Below are positions 42,695-54,870 of a stretch of DNA of 64,000 nt, one piece after another. The stretch comes from Blasia pusilla (taxonomy: Eukaryota > Marchantiophyta > Marchantiopsida > Blasiales), in the NCBI GenBank assembly GCA_050084515.1, contig CM114273.1:6758001-6822000 (forward strand), read 5' to 3'. Below the pieces are notes generated by a model that was not told where the DNA came from, made no database searches, and worked only from the letters and a program-made list of their open reading frames with translations. How positions within the stretch are numbered: position 1 is the first letter of the stretch; every line of letters begins with the position of its first letter. The translations under genes were made by a program, and so were the position numbers.

Positions 42695-45600
42695 AATCAG
42701 AGGTAATGCACCGCCTCCACTCTTAGTTAGGTCCATCAGGTTTTGTCAGGGAACGGCAGTTCTTAGGAATTTCATAGTCCTCTGCAGATCTGGTGTAGAA
42801 CAGTTTAGAATCTGGTCTACAGAGGCTTGACAAGTCCAGTATCACTAGGCCTCCATGTGACTTAGTCTTTTGGTCAACCCGACGAGTACAGTTCACCAGT
42901 TTGATCACGAAACTTGACATATTTACCTGTTTTTGTGCAGCAGTCACATGGAGAAAATCCTCCACAAGATACTTGAATGCACAAATATCTGTTCAAACAG
43001 CAGATTGCGTGGTAAAGTGGGTCTGGTCTATCTTGCAACCATCAGTTTCGTAAATTGGTTATTGTAGAGGTATCCCATCAATGAAGGTAATTCAACTAAC
43101 CTGAGTTAAGCTCGTAGTCAAGCCTCAGTTTTGAATGTCACCTGTTTTACTTAGAAATTCCAGTGGGTAGGTGGAGGTCACTGGGAAGGTTGTGATATTG
43201 AAAGAAGTGGCCAGTGGCTCATTGCAAACTGGATGGAACCTTTCCTTTAGAGCACAAACCGAATGGACCAATGGAAGCAGAGATAAGAATGGGTAAGTAG
43301 CAGAGGAGCAGTCCGAAGCTATCCTGATACTGAGTCTTGTAGATTCGAAATAAGCTTTTGAGCCACTTGTCCCCATTCATGTATACTACAATCTCAAAGG
43401 GCCCTTGCATTAGCATGGTCCATTTACAATCATGGTCCATCCGGCAGTAAGATTTTGAGTGGTCTTCTGCTGCTGTATCTTTGGTGACCATGCACAGCAG
43501 AGCTTCTGAGGCCACATGATCATTTTGAATTCCAAATGTGAGCCTTGTACACTAGTTGTGGAAAGCTCCAAGGTTGGTTTCTGAAAGCATTTACTGCCCA
43601 AGTTGCAGATTTATTGTGAACATGAAAATTCTTGCTGGCACCATCTGTGGGCTGGGATCTGGAGATGAAAAATTTCCCCTCATGAAGCTCAGATATATAC
43701 AGGTTGCTTTGCATACTAACCTGATCATATTGTAGGACTTTCATTGACACCTGGTTACCTTCGCTTGATATGCCAACCTTCTTGAGATGAAAGATAATTA
43801 TCTTTTAGGGCTTGCTGCAGCTTGTCCCATATGTCCGCAAATTGCTGACAAAAAGTGCAGGATTCTATCTCAGGATCACTGGAAGTGGGTTAGATGATGA
43901 TAACAAGCCTAGGTTGGGGTTTGATCAATGTTATTGGAGAGAAGGGTTAGTTCCATTCCTGTTAGCAAAGGCTAACCTTCTGACAAGGTAGTCATGGTCA
44001 AAGAAGAGTCAGACATATAACTACTTTGTAATGTGGAATGGAGTCCCTCACGACTGGAAGGTTGAGGTGAAGGTGAACTGGAATGTCCGGTACAATATCA
44101 GTTGCAATTAACCTTTGGCTTTTTAGACAAGTCAAAGCAGTGTGCTCATCCAGCATTAAAAGGGTTGTCAGGTCATGGGTTCTGTGGGTTCACATCCTGT
44201 GCGACTTTCACACGGTCACTCTTGTTTTCTTATGATGGATTAGCTAAAAAGGATGTTTCATGTGCATGTATGTTGCAACGATCTACTGCAAACTTGCCTT
44301 ATGCAGATGTGAAATAGTGCAGGCTACTTCTTTCTTGAAATGATGTCTCTTTGGACTGGTGAGACTCCTCTGACTGTCCACTCACTCCTAGCTGGGCATT
44401 GAATTCTCAAAGGATTGCATGTGGGATCACTGAGTAAGTCAAATGGAGGTGAGCAGTTTGACCAGGTTCCTCCCCTGGTGCAACGGCGAAATAAATCACT
44501 GTCATCCTGTAAACTGTTTGGTCCTCTCTAGAATATGGTGCAGCAACATGGGATCCCTTGGTTCTGTATATCAAACAATACGACAGGCTTGAAGCTGGGA
44601 AGCTGAAAGCATTTCAGGATAAGATGTCAGGTTTCTTAGATTTATGTGAGACCTGGATGTGGAGTGGAGCCACTGGAGGATGGATGTGACATTGCCAAGT
44701 TGCAATGGTGGAAGGAGGTAGTAGGAATGGAACCCCATTACTACTAACTTGAAATATTGGCCTCTGTTGCAACCCCCAAGTATGGGTGGGGACCATTGGA
44801 GCCGAAGAAGGCCAAATCTCATGTGAGCAAGGTAAAACTAATTGTCAGTGCAACAAAGCTCACCACAGGGCATGAGCTGTGGGAGCAAGAGAAGAAATCC
44901 TTTAAGGATGGGGTAATCAAGCACTGGGAAATGGCTCATGACAGCGTAACAGAGGAAGTTTTGTTTGTCACATGCAGTAACCTGGATCCACTGCCCAAAG
45001 ATTGGCACTAGAAAGCTCTCGGGGCTCTCATCGGGTAAGGAAAGTAGCATTGTAAAGATATTTTTGGTGTATTATCTCAAGCCCTGCGCAGACACCCTTT
45101 ATAGCAGCTAGAGGATATTAGTCTTCCGCCTCTCATAACTTATTCGCCCTCATTTCTCTCATTCTGTGGCTACTTGCACACTGTGCGAGTAGTATCCAAT
45201 CTGCTTCCAGCGCATGAGGAAGCCAGCTAGGCTTTGGACACGATAAACACAGCTCCTCTATCCTAAATGGGTTGGGTGATATTCTGTCGTCGTTTAAATT
45301 GGCTTCGCAAAACCTGCGCCTGGTGAAAGAGTCAAGAAGCCAACTCTGACTTCAGAGATGCACTGCTCTTACAATTTATCCACATTTTGAGTCAGCCGAT
45401 TATGTGAATATGCAATGACTCTGATGTGCTGCAGTACACGGCGAGTAAACCAGTGTAGGCCCTGATGTTGAATGGTCTGTAGATTCTTCCAGTATTTTCA
45501 AGATGAATGTTGTTCCTGGACCAGATTTGGGTTTAGGGATATCATGGTTCTGTAGAATTCTGGCATAAGTCGCCATGCCATGATTGACCTGGCATCGCCC

Positions 45601-48600
45601 AATGCCGTAGCACGGTTTCCGGCTGCTGTCCGTAAGAAGAGACGTCCTTTACTTTCACCATTTACACAGTTGATGAAGGAAAGCTTGACACACTGCTTGT
45701 CATGCGACCCACCATCATGGGCATTGGTTCTGGTGGGCATTACCCAGCAGTTGTGGTAAGAAGTCCTGCCTGTGGCGTTGAAATGAGAGGATTGTACCCA
45801 AATTTCGGAAATGACCTGCGTTTCATGCTTCTGTGGCAGGGCAGTATGTGGTTCAGAAAATATTGATGCTAATTTTCCACATGCATCAATTCGTCTATGA
45901 TGGGAACGCAGGTCGTACCCTAGTTTCCGGACCTGCTCTCGATTCTTGTGGCGAAGAATGTACGAGAGGGGTGATGCATATGAAGGGAATGAGAGCACAT
46001 CGGGAAAGTTGGAGCCCAGTACTTGCGTCCGTTCATCCAAATCCTTTGCGACACCTCCCGCCGCATCGCTACCTTACGCCGGTGAACCAGAAGAGTCGAG
46101 CTTCCCTGCCCGCCGAAAACGCTGAAACCTCAGAAGCGTAGATGTAACCGGAGGGTGGGGAGGGATTTCTGGCAATCCCGATCTGTAGAAGAATGCCCTA
46201 CTTCCTCGAGAAATATCCCGTGGTTCTGAACGCACACCCAACCTCCACCGGGAGCTCCGTTCACCAGCAGGACGACTTCGTTGAAAGTACCCCGTGCTTC
46301 AGGACACACTTCCAGAGTCCAGGGCGTTTTGACTTCGAAACTGCAGGATCCGACCCATGACAGCCGGCCAAACGAGTGTTCCACAGGTATACGCAGTGCT
46401 CTTCTTGTCTCTTCTTTCTGAGACCGTACCACTCTGGCATAGTTGTGGACGAGCGGTTCCTCAACGGATTCTGTCGTTAGCATCGACGGCTCTGGGCTAT
46501 GGGGTGCCGCCGATTGGTGGCTTTCAATGTCGGGGTCGGGGCCGAACTAGCAGCAGAGGTGAGTGCCACCCTCTCTAGATCTGTCAAGCACAAGCAGGCA
46601 AGTACTTTAGGTTTCATGAGCTAGCATCTTGAAGTCCTAGGGTGGCGCAGAGCAGTAGAGATCTGGAAGTAGGTAGGAGAAGGTACAAGTTTACTTCGGA
46701 CTGCGTATTTGGTGTGCATTACTGTCTGCGGATTTTGACGGAATGTAAGTGGGGAATGAGGAAAGGGATGTCGGTGACACTATTGTCAAGTGAGAAAATA
46801 TATGCGAACTCAAAAAATCAGCGACTTTTTGTTGCGTGAAGGGTTCAACAATGTGAATGTGAACTCCTCTCAGAAAGTTGCTACTCAGTTTTGTCACGCC
46901 CAAGGGATGATGGCCCATGTGGGGGAACACTTGGATGAAAGCGGAGAGCCAATTTGGAGGCACAAGTCAACACGTATCCATGTGGATGGTCTCAAGATAG
47001 AGAGGAGCATTCCTACAGGACACTCTACCAGGAGCATCGTGCGGGTCCAGGGTCTACGAGTTGATGATCCCCGTCTTAGCCAGAACAAAATAGAGATTCG
47101 CAGTTTTCCAGTCGTCCTGTTTCCCATCGGATGAGTAGAAGACGTGCCCGCGAAGGTATTGGGAGCATTTCCGTCGATAGGACTTGCACCAGTTCGTTTT
47201 TTCCCTCTTACTAATATAGATAATGTAGAGATAATGTGCACGGGAACAAGTCTATTCAGATCTTTCTAGACAGAAAAGTGTTCATTTCTCTCGAAGCCAA
47301 TCTCTAATATATTGGTCGCCTACTTGATAGACATATTCGGAGATTTTATTTACATGGACAAATGTTATGATTATCTTCGAGAAATTTCTCATAGCGACAT
47401 TGGGGGGAGGGCAAAGGTTGTTGTCATTTCACTACGAAAACAAAAGGGTTTGCTTACTTACGTTCAAACGTTCAGCGCAGTACAATCTAGCCATAATAAG
47501 AATAACCATGGTCAGTTTTACCACATTAGGATTTCATATTCATGACGGGCATTTGACATACATGCTCAGTGCTATATTGCTCAGATGTGCTGAGTTTCGG
47601 TCAGATATTACATACTACTGTGGATAGGACTGCCAGGCGAGTTTCTTATCATGAATTTCAACCAAGATTTGTCCACCTCATATAAATATCCCACTTTCCA
47701 ACAAGGAGTGCTCGCCTAACTTCGTAACTTATTTCCACGAAAGTTCCAGGATGCAGCTACAGTTCCAAACTGCGTTAGAATTCAGACACTTTCCAGAATT
47801 GGAACGAAGTATGACCCAATTAGTACGACCTGCTGGAGCCACAACAGTATTAATAGCATTCACGTGAACAGGAAACCTTTCCAGCCCCCTACTCTTACGC
47901 GAAACCCTAATTTCAGAGTTACTTAACTTGAGGAAATCGACACACAGGCACGGTAACAAGGTGGCGCTGAACAAGTTGAGCAACAGAGGCTCTCACTACA
48001 AGTAGAGTCCACAACAGAATTTCTCTTCATAGATAACCATGGCAAAATCACACAGCATACAGATTGAGAACAGAAGCTTCGCCAAGGAGGTGGTTTACAA
48101 ACCACCATCAGAAGGCTAGATAAACACGCCTGTCGATCAACTGCACATAGTAAGGGAACCTAAGATTCCGTTGTTCATCCCTGCGGTTCGGATGGATCAA
48201 CATTGATAATTGTTTACAAATCCTCCATACCATTTCAAAGGTTATCTACGGTGCTCTAATTTGCACTTTCTAAAATAGCAACTTAGAATTCAGAGCCATT
48301 GGGTCGAAGCCAATGGGTAGGTCAAGGGATAAAAACCTTCTTATCCCCATACAGTGTCTTCCTCGCCCTAAAACCCAAATCAGTCCGATAGTAGTCCTCC
48401 TGGTTACAAGCGAAATCTCAAGTAGCATGAACAACACTATGATTGGCGAGTTTCGAGGAGGGATTGGGTGACATCCAAGGACGAAAACTCTTCAGCCAAC
48501 GACTTTCATCAAGTAGAAGAACAAGTTGCAGAGATCATTAATTTGAAGCCGAAATCCGACAAACACCTCTCTACTTCCCGGGCAAGTTCGTGAAAAAGCC

Positions 48601-48608
48601 CTCCCCTC
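42695..48608. other. Long region without recognised coding gene
   Basis: Moderate GC, many short frames on both strands. The longest are 46040-45498 (-, 180 codons) and 46790-47134 (+, 114 codons), with no family features. The first part may be 3' UTR of the poly(A) polymerase gene or non-coding transcript. 47300-48608 probably includes the 3' UTR of eIF5A on the minus strand. I cannot support a protein here. Confidence 0.4.
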
Positions 48609-49802
48609 TTAGTTTTTCGGGCCGATATCCTTCAGAGCACAAATCTGCTCTTCTCCCATAGCAGACATCACAGTCACGACGAGATCCTTTCCTTCGCCGA
48701 AACCTTCCTTGATCTGCACCCACAGCAGCACGTAAGCGCACGTAACAATAGAGCACCGGGCCTCACCCGGGAAGGTGAACACCTAAACTAGTGGAAGACA
48801 AACCAGTCGGAGATTCAGGAGAAATGGAAAACACTGGCGAAGAATGACATACCTGACTGAGGAGCTGGTCGTCAGTTGGGAGACGCAGGTCGTCCTTGGT
48901 ATCTCCAGACTCAGTAAGGAGACTCACCTGCAGACACGACAGGGCTTAGCAACTGGCCTTCAACACACATCTTTCGGGGAAAATCTTCCTCGAAGGCGTT
49001 ACTGACGATCGTTATCATATGGCCAAAAGAGTGCGCGCAATCAAGTCACCCGGGCAATAAATGATGAGGGAATCGAAGCGAGACGTGCAAGTCCAGGGGA
49101 AACGACAAGGCATAAAGTGATCCATGACTTACGAATCCATCCTCGGAGATGTCGATAAGCTGGTAATCGGTACGGACGACCTCGGGGACCTGCAGGCGGC
49201 CAGTACAAACACACAAGACGGTGAGACGGGGATCATTCCAGAAGTAGAGGGCCTCCGACATGATAGGAGCAAACAAGGAGGGGTCAATCCGAGAGTAGAC
49301 TTACGTCACAATTGTGGGAAGATGGCACAATATCCTCGAGCTTCTTGCCAGTGAAAATATCGATACCAACGAAGTGACATTTAGCGTGACCGTGCTTGCC
49401 GGTTTTGGAGGTAGAAACCTCCACAACCTGCGTGCGAGGGCAACATCCACTTTGAGTTATGGCGGAAGGAGGGAGGCTTTGTAATACTAAACGCGCACCA
49501 ATCCACACTACTAATCGCCCTGCACGTACGGCACCGACATAAACCATCGTACTCGAACGGGGCAAGAGGGGGGGTTCTGACCCGCTTCCCACACTTGGGG
49601 ACATTAAAAACTGGAAGCCCTACACGCGCAAAGAGAGGCACACGAGACCTTGCGAAAAGAAGAAATCGAACGAACCTACCTTGCAAGGCCTCTGCTTGAT
49701 CACAATGTAGGCATTCTTGCGAATTGTTCCCGCCTGCTGAGGGTAAGTCTTAGATGCTCCGGCATCGGCCTTGGAATCGAAGTGGTGATCATCATCCGAC
49801 AT
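48609..49802 (-). CDS. eIF5A: Eukaryotic translation factor eIF5A
   Basis: 160 residues in five exons: 49802-49680, 49427-49305, 49189-49133, 48927-48853 and 48713-48609. All junctions are GT/AG and in phase 0. eIF5A binds the ribosome and relieves stalling in elongation and termination. The hypusine loop [12 protein letters not shown] is present with the modified Lys at residue 52 (exon 2). The N-terminal KOW-like half ends near residue 82, and the C-terminal OB fold carries [16 protein letters not shown] and [19 protein letters not shown]. The length equals the usual 158-161. Start: ATG at 49802, giving the family-typical MSDDDHHF; an in-frame GTG lies nine bases upstream but is not needed. 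The sequence looks intact and conserved. A CT-rich promoter lies upstream. Confidence 0.96.
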
Positions 49803-50104
49803 GGTGTTCACAAACTCCTCTCAACCACCTTTCCTCCGCTGCCCTTTTCTCGTCTCACCTCCCAAGCTGCGACGGCTGCTCCTGCTGCTGCAGTTGCGAT
49901 TCCTCGTCTTCTACTTTCGGCACCTGAAAACCACAATCTGCAGCGGCTGAACCCTGCGTCTCCCGATTCCCTCCCACAAAATAGAGCGCGCCACCGCTGG
50001 AGGCCGAGAGGCGATCGAGTGAGGAGGCGCCGCAGTCTGGAATAGAAAAGAAACCCTTCTTCTTCACTTGAAGCCCAAACTCGCGTTACACAGACAGACA
50101 GAGA

Positions 50105-50222
50105 GACAGACAACAAACCACACCCCCTCCCCTCTCCCTCCCTCCCTCCCTCCCTCGCTCTCCCTCTCTCTCCCTCTGTCTGTGTCTACCCCTCTCTCTC
50201 CCTCTCTCTCTCTCTCTACTCG
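50105..50222. promoter_or_regulatory. CT-rich microsatellite upstream of eIF5A
   Basis: CCCT then CT repeats (about 50125-50218), some 300-420 bases upstream of the eIF5A ATG on its 5' side. Read from the minus strand they are GA/GGGA repeats, common in plant promoters and 5' UTRs. The adjoining 50225-50480 is CpG-rich and open on both strands, without recognised product. Confidence 0.5.
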
Positions 50223-50481
50223 CAGGTGCACTTTCCACGCCGACCCCGAAACCAGAGGAGAGACCGGAACCATCACCCGGCGCTGCCCCGGCCGGCGTCG
50301 CTCCTACCTTAGCCCGGCGGGGTCCTACCCCAGCCCGCGGGGGCTGGCCGGTCACGGGAAGAAGAGCGGGTGGGGGAAGCGCGGTCTGGGCCCGGATGGG
50401 GGGACTTTCCCGCACGGGACATGGCCGCCACGCAAGCGCCGTCCGATGGCGATCGGGAGGGCCGAAGCACCGCCTGGCTAG

Positions 50482-53429
50482 GGTAGGACCTCGGGATTAG
50501 CGTGGATTAACCAGAGGAGGATTACGGTGGTAGCGTTGTTCGTTAGTGGCCCCACCTTGTCTAGTAAAAGTAGTGGCATTAGGGTTGCGCCAATTAGGGG
50601 CCGCCAGCTGAGCTTGCCTTTTCTCTCTCTAACGGAGATATTTTTATCCATCGTGGTATGGTCCCCCCCACCCTAACATCCATCTTACATACATCATGAT
50701 CTGTTTCCTCCGCCTACTACTAAATTCAGCCCATATAATTCAATCAAATCATGAACTAATTAATAATTAATTAGTTAGGGTCCTGATAAAAAAATGCATA
50801 ACCTTTCTAGTTACTTTGTAGGAGCACATGAGTTGGAAATATGCACACCTTGGACAACATATACATGGTTTAAATGCACAAGTATACTGCCGGTGCAATG
50901 CGCGGGTGAAAGAACCTTTAGTTCTTCTTGTTAGCACTTAGTTAAATATTCTTGTACGTGTGTCAAAACGGGAAGGTTTGAAAATGCCTATGTGTTGACA
51001 CCAGAGGAGGGGTTTCCCAAACCCTGTCCTCTTTTAACAATATAGATTCTCCATAAGTACTTTGCAATTGTCTTTGAGTATGACTTAGGGATTACCACCT
51101 TTCACTTTCTATCAACATGCACTAATCTAACCAGTGTGAATCACAAAGAGCATGCATGCCACCAATAAACTAATACTTTTTCCAACTTTATGGTTAGATT
51201 AGAGACAATCACACCTTGAAGAGGTAGTGTTAGTCTCACCGCCAATTTGACTGCCCTTACTAGTCTTGCAACTAGCTAGTCTAAGTTTTGAGTTTAATTG
51301 GTGTGTCACACTAAGGTCTCCCCTCCTTTAACCCATGGTCATAACTCACTTCTTGCATCTCCACTAGTGTAGGCCATTCATAGACTTAGCTATTTACGAC
51401 ATATTATGGTACAAATGGGTCAAAAACATTAATAATTCCCAAGTCTTTACCTATGCAAAGAATATGGCTTCTTCGCACTTTGCACTTCATAACCTTTCAC
51501 ACCTCTCATGCACACCTTCGATGCCTCTTCTACCTCAATCCCTTTTCCAAAAAAAAAGATCTATCAATACCTAGATTCGTATAGGTGGTGACATTGTCAA
51601 TCTCCATTGAATCCAACTCTTGTGTGCAAATGGTTTTAGTGCTCCACATCTATGGATCTCAATCTCATGTGAAAAGGGAAGTTCACCCAAATAATCTTGG
51701 ACACAATTCCATTGATTCTTATGTGTAAAGTGAATGGGCACATGTATGTTCCATTTTAGGGTGTAGATTCCAATGGTCCATAGATGTGAACTACCACCAT
51801 ACACTCGTGCATAAAGTTCACCGTCAATTATTGTGTGCATCTCAATGGTTAAGAAATTATTATGTGCTTGTGGGGAACTTTTGTAGAATCTTCTTCATGT
51901 GAGCTCCGATTTAGTCTCCTTCATCCATCTACATAAAGTTTTTAGCCATTCACAATGATAAACCACCCATTCGTTGATTCTTGCATAATTTCCTTTTGTT
52001 TCTCCACAATCACTTTCGTCTTCTTTGAAGTTGTTTCCAATTTCAATCCTACTCAAATTTCATTCCATTTTGCACAACATCAACAACAAACCATCCATAA
52101 ATCATCCTAAACTCTCAACCCCTTCCCCCTTAAAAAAGAAATAAAATTGGTTCAATTCCTCTCAAATCTATTGTACTTTGACATACTTCTTCAACTTTGT
52201 AGAGATGTCTTCATTGCTGCTTCATGTGTAATGACAACGATTGTCTCCATTTGTGCAATCCCAAACATCTAATTGGGATCAAGTGAATCTTTCCATGCTT
52301 CGAAAAAGTGGATGGCACTAATTTGGCATATGTTAATCTCAAATCTGTGGTTACAATTTGCTACTAGGATTTGATCTGGGTAGCCCTTCAAGCCTCATAA
52401 GCAAAGTGTACCTGGATCCATGTGAGTGGTGGGCCTCAATTATCCCCACAAGCATGCCCACCATCTTGTCCGCCTACTAGACCACTGTTGGACCACTTAC
52501 TCCACGACCTTAGGCTACACTTGAGTGCACTTTACATTGGAAAATGCAATAAAGCAACCCTTCCAAAGATTTAGGGTAAGTAGTAGACTTCCCATAGATA
52601 TAGAGCAAGGTTTAATGGAAGCTTGAAAGACATGGAGGAGACACCAAGAAGGGGACAAGAACATACGTAATCCATTCGGGTAGGGAGCAAGATTTCTAGT
52701 TGACTTGTGAGGGATTGAGAGAAGAGCGATTACGATGAGGAGTAAAGAAGAAAACGATACATTTAGGAGTGAAAAAAAAGTTGGAACAAAAGAGGATGGG
52801 AGAATACATCAAAAAGTGAAAAAGGATGGATTAAAATACCTAAAAAAATCTAGGTTGACCACTAGCCACAAAGAGAAGAAAAAGGCAGAACCTCGTCGAA
52901 ACAATAAAGTACGTTTGGTGATATAATTGCATTCTTGGTGGACTTGCTAAAGACTACATGAAGAGAGTTGACTAAAAAAGGAGGAGAACCACAAAGTACA
53001 CTTGAGTCGAGAACAAGATTCACGGTCACTTAAGGAGAGATTGAGAACTCATTAGAAAGCAAGCAAAATGGTGGAGTTCAATTAGCTTTCGTTGGCCTAT
53101 GAATGTGCAACTAGGAAGAAGTAGGAACAAGGCAAAGGTGAAATCCTAAATAAATAACTAGTGATAGAAAACACATCCGAAATACAAAAGAGGGGTCCTC
53201 AAAGAGTCGAGTACGTGAAGAGCATGACCACCTCGAAAGAGAAAAGGAGGACACTTGATCGATAATGGGGGAAAGCGGACAATGAAGGTGTTATAACAAG
53301 TCTTTATTAAAAGTGATTCTTGCTTTCCTATGGCCCTTGCTATGGGGTGCTATTTATGGGTTTGGTATTCTATAGTTTGGTCGTTATCTCTACGCGCGTC
53401 TCCTTATCCACATTCTCTTCCTTTTCCGA
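50482..53429. other. AT-rich intergenic DNA, no gene seen
   Basis: No coding feature. Minus frame 51840-51571 (89 codons) and a Lys-rich plus frame 52735-52926 look like chance. Confidence 0.5.
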
Positions 53430-54870
53430 GCCCTTTTGAGCATCGTCATACACGGGAGGATCTCTTTATCTTCCTTTCCTTCATGCCTTCCCTCAACATT
53501 CACCCCGCCTACTCTTGACTTTCCCATCTACATTGAAGGGGTTAGGGTTCTTGGGGTCCCAATTGGCTTCATCGACTATGTCTCAAAGTTCTTGGACGAG
53601 GCCCTTTTGAAAGACATAGAATGGCTTCATTTGTTACCTCATCTAAGGGATCCCCAAGTGGCTTTTGGGATTCTCTCCCACTATTTTCTATGACGTCCCT
53701 CCTACCTTCTTTGCACTTGTCCTCCAACTGTGGCGTTCTTACATCGGTTGGCCTCTTTTGACGCTTCCACCTTGGCAAATTTTGGTGAACTTCTTGGCCC
53801 GAATACATTTGAGGGAGAGGATGATGTCTTGGCTTCACGATAAGCAATCTTGCCTATTTATTTTGGAGGGGTGGGGCTCTCCTCCATAATTGCACATATT
53901 CCAATAGCTTTTTGGGGGAGTTTGGCGTTGGTAGCACCAATTATGGCTTCAAGGTTTCTCCAAGGAGATACTCACATCTTGATGGATTATGTCGCCCCTA
54001 TAGAGGAGGAGGACCTATGATTTCCACACCAATTGAGATTTGCCCCAGCTCTTCTTCTTCTCGCTACACAAGCAATTGTACCCTCTTTTTTAGTCAATTG
54101 ATTAGGGAAGGGCTTGATGGACTTCAAGACCATATCTCTAAGAATTTGCACCAAATCAACTTTTCCAGCATTCTCTCTGAGGCATCCTTTAACGCTCATC
54201 GAGATTGTATGCTTTCATGTGTGGGTACAGGATCGGGGGCGTGGCTTACTGCAAATCCTCGTGTCCACACATGACGTCATTGTAGAGGCGGTGGCATCGG
54301 TGGCTCGTACTGTTAGGTACACCGTTAGGCAAGAGCAACTCCATGTCCTACCTTCAATAACCTCTCGTCGGAGAGTTGATATTGTTATTTATGTCTTGAG
54401 GTGGATTCGAGACACTAGGTGATGTGGTGGTTGGTGACCCAACACATTCTGACTTGGTGTGTCGAGCCGCACGTACCTATGATTCAACGGCCGAAGCAAC
54501 AACAAGAATCAAGGAGTTAAGTTATCTTGTGAGACATGCGACTGATGCATTTATTCCTTGTGGAAGTGTTGGGTCATTTACATGTGTCTTTTGATATTTT
54601 CCTGAAAACATGTTCTCACCACTCCCTCCAGAATCATCACCTTGCCCCTTTCCATAGTCCTTCTCTCTTTGTAGTCACTCCTTAATTTTGGCAATTTATC
54701 TCAGTAGCCTTACAACGTGCACAAGCTTTGGCATTGATATATCGTGCGCAAATGGTGGGGGTCCCTTGCCTCGTCGTCCGTTCACGTCTAACCAACCTCT
54801 GGTGTTCTTGTTAGATTTGTTTCAGGTTACCAATCGTGTAGCTCGTTGAGTTGGAGTTTGTGTTGGCTAG
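53430..54870 (+). mobile_element. LINE-like retrotransposon, copy 2, 5'-truncated and decayed
   Basis: Same family as 5433-8290 on the other strand. It starts within the reverse transcriptase thumb (FPIYIEGVRVLGVPIGF, about 53520) and continues through frames with LPHLRDPQVAFGIL, LGPNTFEGEDD and KNLHQINFSSILSEAS. A block of about 140 bases present in copy 1 (LILPFRLP to RCAYCGE) is missing near 54262. It then adds the end that copy 1 has lost: THDVIVEAVASVARTV, EQLHVLP and RRRVDIV, down to about 54420, with weaker traces (EATTRIKELSYLVRHATD) to about 54870. Multiple frameshifts. Confidence 0.75.

Noticed and set aside
45498-46040. 180-codon minus frame as a gene
   Set aside because: No domain, no convincing splice context, and similar chance frames on both strands nearby.
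50068-50481. Ser/Pro-rich plus frame upstream of eIF5A
   Set aside because: It is a translation of the CT microsatellite and CpG-rich promoter DNA; the opposite strand is open too.
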